A stretch of DNA of 64,000 nucleotides from Pontederia crassipes. Lineage: Eukaryota; Streptophyta; Magnoliopsida; Commelinales; Pontederiaceae. Each line of letters begins with the position of its first letter. Position 1 is the stretch's first letter. The notes under the pieces are model-generated. The model had not been told where the DNA came from. It saw only the letters and a list, made by a program, of their open reading frames with translations, and did no database searches. Position numbers and translations under genes: made by a program. The stretch covers positions 2,232,001 through 2,296,000 of the forward strand of contig JAUKPH010000026.1 of the NCBI GenBank assembly GCA_030549335.1, in the 5' to 3' direction. Of this stretch, positions 55,501 through 64,000 are shown piece after piece.

Positions 55501-56771
55501 ATATAATTCATCAAGGGAACTTTGGGGGCTTTGTCATTCATATACTACATAAAGTTCATCTTCTATCGTCAAATGAATTTGTCAGATAACTAAGTAATGA
55601 ATTTGACAGATAACTAAGTGATATGGGAACAAGGAGCACACGTAGTATCATTCATTGGGAGGAGTTTGAGCTCAAATGGAAAAAGAGTGGATTCGATTTG
55701 GATTCATAATTTGACATTGATGTCTTCTTTGTCTGAGTTTCAAAAGTTCGATCAAGTAGTTGGTGTAACATCCATCTATTGACATTTGGACGTCCTCATC
55801 AATCGAAGACGATTGTTCCATAGAGCGGACATCCACTATTCGTCGGCACAAGAGTGTGTCTTGGAGTTTCGGACATCCGATCTGTTGACCGATTTTCTGA
55901 TTTAAAAAGGGAAAATTGAATATCAATTATCATATCATTTCAATTGACGATTCAAGTATCGATGTCTAGTTTGAAAATCACCCGAATGTTCCACACAATG
56001 ATCGGGAAGTTTCACCAAGCGATCAACCTATTCATGGCATATCAGACATTCTTTCTAAGTTTTAGATGTCCGATCTAATTGTATATTACTCTATCGAGAA
56101 CTTCGGGATGTCCGCTCGAATTAGAGGTTGTCTGAAAGTATCGATATCTTTATGTTTTCAACTAGATTTTCCACATCCAAATCACTTTTGAAGTTCAAGA
56201 CTACATATATCCATCATGTACTAAGGTAAAAAATCATAAGTCTATTTTCCCAAATCACTAGCATCATTTATTTCATGCACTAATTCATTCATAAGTCTAT
56301 TTTACCACTACCTTTCTATGATCATTAAATTAGTCAAAATAAGAGTTCATCATAGAATCCCAATCACAGTGAGGTCATCATGATCTTGTGAAGCATTTAA
56401 GGCATAAATCAAAACTTCGTATGCATCATTCCATAGGCATCATAAAAAAGTCTATTGAAGGTCAAACCGTCAAGTTCAAAACCATAAATCATTTAAAGAC
56501 CAATGATCAACAACTTTGGAAAGTACAAACATGATTAGGAACAATAAAATTCTATCATGAGGCAACAATAATTATAATTGAACATCATAAATAAGACTTC
56601 TAAATCAAACATAGTCATTTAAGCCTAATTTCATCCTCCATCCTCGACCATCATCATGAATACTCAATATCAATCATAACTTAACATCATTGAAGATCAA
56701 AGTGAGTTCTACTCAAGCCTCTACTTTCAGGAAAAACTAATTCCATGACAAATATCCTACTATAGACACCT
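55501..56771. other. Intergenic or LTR-derived DNA with recurring GGACATCCG words
   Basis: No gene. The words GGACGTCC, GGACATCC, CGGACATCCGATCTG, AGATGTCCGATC and GATGTCCG recur between 55787 and 56115, a style seen in LTRs of some plant elements. The last 450 bp are AT-rich and unassigned. Confidence 0.4.
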
Positions 56772-57154
56772 TGTAACAACCCCAATTTTTAAAAAAAGGT
56801 ATTTAAGTCATTTAGAGGAAATCCTAAGAAACCTATACTAGACCCTATAAAAAGCCCAGAAACCTCCCCCACTCTTATCTTGTCTTATTTTTCTCTCCTC
56901 CCTCACGATGGCTACAACCCTAAAAACTTAAGGAAGAAATAGAAGAACAAGGAGGAAAAAGACAAAGAGGAAGAAAACATAGACAAGGGAAAGGGGATCA
57001 ACATTAAAGAAGAACAAGATCATATGTATGTAAAGGGGATCCAACCCGTCTCTCCCCTCACAATGGATTTCATGTTTCGATTGAGAGATCTAAGAACACT
57101 CTAATTCTTAGTAGGGATTGTGACTGAGAGTTCATGATTTTGTTAGATATGAGA

Positions 57155-59803
57155 TGTAATATCTCTACCTTAATCACACATGATTAAATGTATTAATATT
57201 ATATTATGTGATAATTTTATGCCATGGTATATATGTTAAAGTGCAAGGTCCAATTTTGGGTGCTAGAACGTAGAAAGTGATGAAATTAGCCTGTCATGAA
57301 AAGAAAATTTTCAAAAATATTAAAATTAAGAAAATTAAAGTCTCGGTAATTGTTCTCCTATGTTAATATATACAAAATATGATTTTTAATAATTTTAAGT
57401 AAATACTTGGTTAGATAAATGATAGCATAAAATCGGAAAATCAGAAAAATAATCGATTTTGTTCTTCGAACAAAAATTTGGATTTTGATTCCTTTGAAAT
57501 TTAACATTCTAAATATTTTATTTAGATCCAAATGGGGGGTAGTTTCTTATTTACATATAATGTCTTAAGTAAATGAATAAATAAAATAAATAATAGAAAA
57601 AATGACAAGCCATTTACTCATTCATGTAAATTAGGAGAACTTCAAGGGCATTTTTGTACTTTCACTTCAACCAACTTAAGCTCAGTTAATACCATATATA
57701 AACCTTCAACCCTTATCTTCTAATCACATCCTCATGTAACCTGCCCTCCCAATTCGAACTCAAGAGGATAGCAAGGAAAGAAGGAGAAAGAAAAGGGAAA
57801 AAGAGAGGGGATTCAACAATAAATCCTTGGAGTCTCACACAGGTAAGTTTTAAACTCCTCTTCTATGAATTATCCAGAAAGTAGATGGGCTGAAATAATA
57901 ATTCGGCCATAAATTCCATACTTAAGGTTTCATGTTGAAATTTAAGGAAGAGTAATATATGTTTGTAAGGGTTTTGGATAAATTGGAATTTCTTGCAAAT
58001 AATGAGTGTATTAGGAATTATAATTTTTATAAAACACAAGTTATAGTCTGTCAGTTTCAGAAGTATGAGAGAACATCTCTAAATCTAATGTTTTTTGTAG
58101 ATTAATATAGAATGAGAAAAATTATAACATTGGTACTACTTCAATCTCAGAAAGTCTAGTTTTGTTATAAATTTGATTTCATGTGATAGGATGTACACCC
58201 AAAAAGTTATGAATTTTATACTAAGTACTGTGCAGTCTGTCAGGATTCTAAAGTGAAGCAGATTATATGTTAATTCTATAATTTTCTATGGTCATTTCGT
58301 AATGAGTTAAATTATGAGTTTTATGATGATTATAGTTGATGAAGTCTTTTATCTCTGAAAATTGGTTTCACATTCATAGGAGTTATACATTGATTGTTAT
58401 ATATTTTATATTGTACATTGTGCAATCCGCTATTTGCAAATAGAAGCAAAGTGTTTGAGCTTATATGACCATACGATGTATGAATGTAGAAATTGAGTAA
58501 TGATCATATTTGAGTACATGATACATGATATGATACGAAATTATATGTTATATGAATAGGTGCTATATGCACACGTAAAGTGTATTAATTGCTATGTGTG
58601 CAATTATTTATTCCAAAAGATGACATGACATGACGTGATACCAAATGACATTATTTCACAGGACATGTAAAAAGGATAATATGATATGATATGATATGAT
58701 AGTACATGACATGATATGATTGGGTCATGCATTTGCATCTCATTATCGTGCCTTTGCATTACCCCTATCGGGCGACAATTTACCCTTGTATAGTTGAAAG
58801 ACTTACAAGGCCGACAATTTACCCTTGCATAGTTGAAAGACTTGCAAGGCCGACAATATACCCTTGCATAGTTAAAAAATCTTATAAGGTCGATAGCTTA
58901 CCCCTATATGATTGAAAGACCTTATAGGGATGACAGATATCCTGAATGGGATTTTAGGTTGTTTGGAGCTGTGTCATGTGAACCAGATTGTGGAATCAAT
59001 GTGAGCCACATTTGAATTCACAGAGGTCACCTCTAGAATCCATCAACCTCCCCGGTAGGATCGACAAATATCCCGAAAAGAATGCCTCTGGCCAGATGGC
59101 AACATGACATGTACAAACATACAAGTTCCATGCATTCATGCATTCATAGTTTGTGCATCGACCACTCATTCGTATGTATGATATGGTGTACTTTTGACAT
59201 GACCTATAGATATATAAATGTTCTCCATATCTTATGACATGATAAAGGTTTGAATTGCTGATAACTTATTGTTATATGATATATGCTGAGATAAAATAGT
59301 AATACTTGTCAAGCATGAAAAAATAATGTTAATCTTGTTTTACTCAAATGGAATATGTGATAATACATAGGCTATGAGTTTTTGACTTACTGAGTTGTGG
59401 TTTGCTCATATTGTTATTCTCAACATTTTTCAGATCAGTAGACCAGTCTATGGCCATGCTTGATGATCCTCTATCAGGATTATAAGCACTTTTGGGGAGA
59501 GGCATATATGGGTCTTAGATCTTTTAAGTCCCTTTGAGAGGACTAAAGAGAAATGGTTTGGATGTGTATTATTAGACAAAAATAGAAAGGTTTCATTGTA
59601 ATGTGTGATACTACTTTTGTATAAGTACATAGTGTTTAATGTTTACTTTTTTTGAATGATGGAATAGCATATGGTGTGGTTTGGATACTTTAATTATTGT
59701 ATCTTCTAAATGAATTTTAGCACGATTCCGCAAAATATATGAGATTACATGTATTAAGTCGCAACCTACAAGTTAAACCAAGGTTTAAATTGGGGTCGTG
59801 GCA
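57155..59803 (+). mobile_element. Solo LTR nested in the 5' LTR
   Basis: 2649 bp from TGTAATATCTC to GTCGTGGCA, with a perfect 5-bp target duplication TGAGA at 57150-57154 and 59804-59808. The uninterrupted form of the site is visible in the 3' LTR near 63588. No coding part or second LTR. Same superfamily as 36421-39749. It contains a 39-40-bp minisatellite. Confidence 0.88.
58773..58931. repeat. 39-40-bp minisatellite in the solo LTR
   Basis: Four units beginning GACAATTTACCCTTG (58773, 58813, 58852, 58892) with 'TAGTTGAAAGACTT.CAAGG'. The last unit is diverged. Confidence 0.9.
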
Positions 59804-61971
59804 TGAGAGGTTTCATATATGATTTATATTCTTGAGTTACCATACTTAGATCTATATGGTAGGGTTTAATGTTTTAAAATCATGTTTTTACATGTTGGAG
59901 ATGAACCTTAGATCTTCATGAATGGATTATTTCACATGTTTATAATTTTCTTTCTGATGTTTAAATACCTTTAAATCATGCATGAATTGTTTAGGAGGTT
60001 AGGTATGATTTTACCCAAAGTTTGTAGCCCAAGAATTGTGTTTTTGGTCCGCGGCACAATAGTGAGGATCTATGGAATGACCGTGATCAAGCGGCTAGAA
60101 GTGTATCTTAAGGATAACACCATAGTCATGATCGTGAAAATTTCTATCATGGCTATGATAGGCCAAGCACGGCCATGACCGACTAGGTCATGATCGTGAG
60201 CGAGAGGTAATTCAAAGGACGATTCCAAAATTGGACACACTCACGACTATTCATAAGGGAGCACAACCCTAATGGAGGCCTAGCAAGGTCGTCACACCCC
60301 AATCACGATCATGACCAAGCAGGAAAATTGTTATCGGGCGTGACTTCCTAGTCACGTCCATGACTGACTAGCTATGACCCATGTGATGCTTTAAACCTAT
60401 TTTCTAATGCATATAAATTATGCATGGGCATGTATTAATTGTATAGGACACATATATACACGTTATGTTCAATCGTAATTAAACTAAAATACGAAGAATG
60501 ATTCATAGGAATGATTGATGTATTGCAAAGCATAATGCACCTAAAGTTGAAGAATGTCCTTGTCACTCATCAATGATGAGAAGCAAATTTTTGTACATAT
60601 ATATGTACTTCAAGGGGACCTAAGTCCATTAAATAAAGTCCTGCATTTGTGTATGTTTTTCTCAGGGAACAAAATCCTTCATTAGAAAGTGTGTGTATTC
60701 CTTGACTAAAGTCCTTCACCGTTATGGTGTATGTATTCTTTGAAATAAAGACCCTCACTATTATGATGTGTGTTCCTAAGGATGTGATCTAGCTAGTCAA
60801 TATGATGATGTTGATATGATTCTTCAACTATGTTAAGATCAAATATGTTATAAGATAAAGTAAGAATGAAAGTGAAGTTTGACTTCAACAACAAAGAAAG
60901 TTAAAATGATGATGAAATCAAGATAGAGCATAAAGTCCTACACTTATGTATGTACTTCAAGGGGAATGTATGTACTTCAAGGGGACCTAAGCCCGAGAAG
61001 TAAAGTTCTACATCTATGTGTGTACTTTCCAGATAATAATATCCCTCATCATAAAGAGTGTATTCATAAAGATGACTAGGAATAAAGTCCCTCATTGTTA
61101 TTATGTGAATTTTACAAAGATATGACTTGTGATAGGAAATGAAAGTCAAGATGATGTTATGTGATAAAGATGAAAGGTGAAGATGACACGTGAAATATCA
61201 CATAATAAAGAAAGAAAGAAGAATGAAAGAAGATCCAAATGGTTATAAAACAAGCATGAGGAAATGTAAAGTATGAAATATGTTAAGTAATAAGTAAGGA
61301 TTAATGAGTTATAAAGAAACTCATATGATATACATGACAATGAATGTGGAATGAAATGATAAGTTACATGTCATGATTTTTTATGAATGATATGAATGTA
61401 TATTTCTATTGTATGATATTTGCATATGATGGGTCTGAAGTTAAACAGATATGTTATGGTGTTTATGTTTCAAGAGTGTTATACAAAGAATGAATGTAAG
61501 CATGATGTAATGTCATGTAATGTTCATGATATAGTTTATGACATGCATGTTCATATGTTATTGTTATCATGATGATGGCACATCGCATGTAGTATCATGT
61601 AATATGATATCATGGCATGCATGACCTTTTATATACTCTAACTAAGAAATCCTGCACTCCGGATCCGTGCATATAATTAATATTAATTGATGGATGACAG
61701 TTCCAGCTCATGACGAGGTGTTGCATGTGCATAGGTATAATAAGTTCTAGCTGAACATTGATGCTATGTATTGAGGTCTTTAGTTATTTAAGGTCACATG
61801 ATTTATTAATTAAGAGAATATTATATATTTAGTACCAAATTTTTATTTATTATGAATTTCAATAAAATGTTAAAGTCTTTCGCTGTTAATTGATGTATGA
61901 AGAACGGGCTAGCGACATGAAATTCTCCTAAATGCCCAAAACTTTTAGGATGAATTTCGGATCATTACAGT

Positions 61972-61983
61972 TGGTACCAGAGC
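61972..61983 (+). promoter_or_regulatory. Primer-binding site, tRNA-Met type
   Basis: TGGTACCAGAGC, one base from the usual TGGTATCAGAGC, two bases after the 5' LTR. Confidence 0.75.
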
Positions 61984-62129
61984 ATAATTAGGATCTAAGT
62001 CTAAGTAATGTAATGTTAAGAAGTCTAAGTCCATGTGCTAAGAGTATGTAATATTTAAGTTATGTTATATGTGATTGTAATTGACCAACTAATGGGTGGT
62101 TAATTCTTGTTCTGTATAGAAGAAGGAAG

Positions 62130-62990
62130 CTCATCTAGAGGCCATGTCTTGGAAGGTCAAATGGAGCTGATCAATAGCATGGCCCGTATGGCTTGTGCTA
62201 TGGAAAGAAATGCAGACTTGAGACACTCTCTCCGCTTGAGCTCAATGATTAAAAAGTTCCTAATGTTATAGCTCCCAAACTAGGGATAGGGATCCAAACA
62301 AGGTTGAAGCTTGATTAGATGTGATCACAGAGAAATTCATGGCAATGGGTTGCTAAAAAAGATATGGAGCAACCTAGCTATTCATTAGCTAGTTGACCAG
62401 GCTCGTCACTGATGGAAGTTAGTGACTAGGACCTAATTTGAAGATGAAGATGAAATTACTTGGAGGGACTTCACGAAAGCCTTTAGGAGTCACTATCTTC
62501 CTCCACATGTATGGAGGAAAAAATAAGCTGAATTCATGAATATGTAGCAAGATAGTATGACAGTGGAGGAATATCTCAACAAGTTTTTGAAACTTGAGAG
62601 ATACAATCCTCTAAAGGAGGATCAAGGATTAAGGGTCAACCACATTGTCAAGGAGCTCAATCCACACCTCAGAATGAATGTCAAGTGTGGTGATACTGAA
62701 ACTATGGTCAAGAAAATCTCCTTAGCATCCAAATTGTCCAGGGAGATCGACACTCAAAAGAACTATGAACAAAGTAATGAGTCCAAGAAGGAGCAGAGGC
62801 AAGAACGAAGGGCTGAGGACTCTAAACCTTATAAGAGAAAGGAAGTTGAACACCTTGCTCTCACTACCGTAGGTTTCACATAGAAGGATGCCACATGAAA
62901 TCAAGAGCATGCCTTTCAATGTGGCAAGATGGGGCACTACATTAAAGATTGTCTAGAAAAGCGTGATGATTACAAGAACAAAGGAAAAGC
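62130..62990 (+). pseudogene. gag remnant of the Tekay-like element
   Basis: A block near 62557 (MTVEEYLNKFLKLERY) and 'LRVNHIVKELNPHLRMNV', a lysine/glutamate-rich stretch, then a CCHC knuckle trace 'QCGKMGHYIKDC' near 62917-62952. This is a gag of gypsy elements. Broken. Confidence 0.7.
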
Positions 62991-63236
62991 CAAACAAAAT
63001 AATGAACAATAGAGAGCTACAAGTAGAGTTCACGCCATAGAAGTTGATGAGATTCAGAACATAAATGAGGATAACTAAGGTAAACCTTTAGGTATTGATG
63101 ATTATGTTAATGTTAGACATGTCAATATGACTTTTTATGCATTAGTATGTTAGGCCATAAATTGGTTAATGCAAAATGAAGAAAATTATATGAGTGCATA
63201 AGTATTGAGGACGAATTTCTTTTATGGGATGAAGGA

Positions 63237-64000
63237 TGTAACAACCCTAATTTTTAAAAAGGGATATTTAAGTCATTATAGGAAACCCTAAGAAACTCTA
63301 GGTTAGACCCTATAAGAAGCCCACAAACCTCCCCCTCTCTTCTCTTGTCTTATTTTCTCTCCTCTCTCATGACGACTACAGCCCTAAAAACTTGAGGAAG
63401 ATATAAAAGAACAAGGAGGAAGAAGACAAAGAGGAAGAGAACATGGACAAGGGAAAGGAGATCAAGATTGTATGTGAAGGAGATCCAACCCCTCTTTCCC
63501 CTCTCAATAGATTTCATGTTTGGATTGAGAAATCTAAGAACACCCTAGTTCTTAGTAAGGATTGTCATTGAGGATTCATGATTTTATTAGATCCAAGAGG
63601 TTTCATATGTGATTTATATTTTTGATTTACCATACCTAGATCTATATGATATTGTTTTATGTTTTAAGATCATGTTTTTCCATGTTAGAGATGAACCTTA
63701 GAACTTCATGAATGGATGATTTCACATGTTTATAATTTGCTTTCTGATGTTTAAATACCTTTAAATCACGCATGAACTGTTTAGGAGGTTAGGTATGATT
63801 TTTCTCAAAGTTTCTAGCCCAAAAAATTGTGATTTTTGGACTGGGCAGACGAATTTTGGTTTGTGGCACGATTGTGATGAACTTTGAAATGGCCATGACT
63901 AAGCAGATGGAAGTCTCTTTATGAGTAATGCCACGGTCACGATCGTGATGGCTTCTGTCACGATCGTGGCAGGCCAAGCACGGTCATGACGGACCAGGTC
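63237..64000 (+). repeat. 3' LTR of the Tekay-like element, cut by the window end
   Basis: Starts TGTAACAACCCTAATTTTTA and matches the 5' LTR segments on either side of the solo LTR. A purine-rich tract (GGGATGAAGGA) precedes it. It contains TCACGATCGTGA at 63938-63949 and CACGATCGTG at 63959-63968. Confidence 0.82.

Larger units (their letters stand above)
56772..61969 (+). repeat. 5' LTR of the Tekay-like element (interrupted)
   Basis: TGTAACAACCCC to ATCATTACA. The solo LTR at 57155-59803 sits between 57154 and 59804. Degenerate repeats with 'TATGTACTTCAAGGGGACC' and 'AATAAAGTCC' lie at 60575-61115, and GATCGTGA-type palindromes at 60120-60310. Confidence 0.8.
56772..64000 (+). mobile_element. 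Tekay-like gypsy element, internally short, running off the window
   Basis: 5' LTR 56772-61969 (interrupted by a solo LTR), primer site 61972, about 1.27 kb of internal DNA with a gag remnant, and a 3' LTR from 63237 that continues beyond the window. LTRs start TGTAACAACCC. Without the insert the 5' LTR is about 2.54 kb, close to the 19190 element, and the last part of it matches the end of that element's LTR (GGATCCGTGCA, GCTCATGACGA, GAACGGGCTA). No pol was recognised, so it depended on other elements. Broken; the LTRs look moderately diverged. Confidence 0.8.

Noticed and set aside
58727-58915. Open frame with repeated TIYPCIVERL
   Set aside because: Product of the 40-bp minisatellite within a solo LTR, not a gene.

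Overview
This is a stretch of flowering-plant nuclear DNA. It is AT-rich and mostly made of retrotransposons: Ty1/copia of the SIRE type, Ty3/gypsy of chromovirus, Athila/Tat and Tekay/Del types, L1-type LINEs with a 3' hairpin, RTE/Au-SINE-like tails ending in GTT repeats, and hAT-type non-autonomous DNA transposons. The species cannot be named from the sequence. GC-rich coding fragments in an AT-rich background would suit a monocot, but this is a weak inference.

Host genes. One convincing host gene spans 28380-52016 on the minus strand. It has five exons (51912-52016, 51672-51807, 48093-48213, 31519-31664, 28380-28405) that join in frame to a 177-residue dual-specificity protein phosphatase with the signature HCFAGRSRS. 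The coding sequence is only 534 bp but is spread over 23.6 kb because introns 2, 3 and 4 have collected LINEs, a solo LTR, SINE-like tails and a hAT-type element. Intron 1 appears to be a GC-AG intron. A second host trace is a broken D-type cyclin fragment (17627-18010, minus), into which an Athila-type element inserted.

Layout. 1-3155: AT-rich DNA with a degenerate tandem array (411-1655) next to a 768-bp hAT-type element (1657-2424). 3160-5640: SIRE-type copia remnant. 6794-10723: gypsy element with a 5-bp target duplication. 10948-17626: Athila/Tat element on the minus strand with a 5-bp duplication. 19190-27422: Tekay/Del-type element with 2.6-kb LTRs and a 5-bp duplication. 28380-52016: the phosphatase gene. 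Inside it lie a chimeric RTE-tailed insertion (29298-29946), a minus-strand RTE tail (30278-30376), a long minus-strand LINE (32605-40611) split by a solo LTR (36421-39749), a run of plus-strand LINE remnants (40640-46535), a hAT-type element (46702-47255) and three more poly(A) insertions (48940-51521). 52017-53130: 5' flank of the gene. 53131-64000: stacked LTRs, including a Tekay-like element (56772 to beyond the window) whose 5' LTR holds a solo LTR (57155-59803).

No new cellular system was found. The most unusual items are a hairpin held at a constant distance from the poly(A) tail in four LINE tails, the chimeric insertion that carries a 40-codon acidic open segment ahead of an RTE/SINE tail, internal minisatellites in the long LTRs of several related families, palindrome clusters in one LTR family, and the dismembered cyclin gene.
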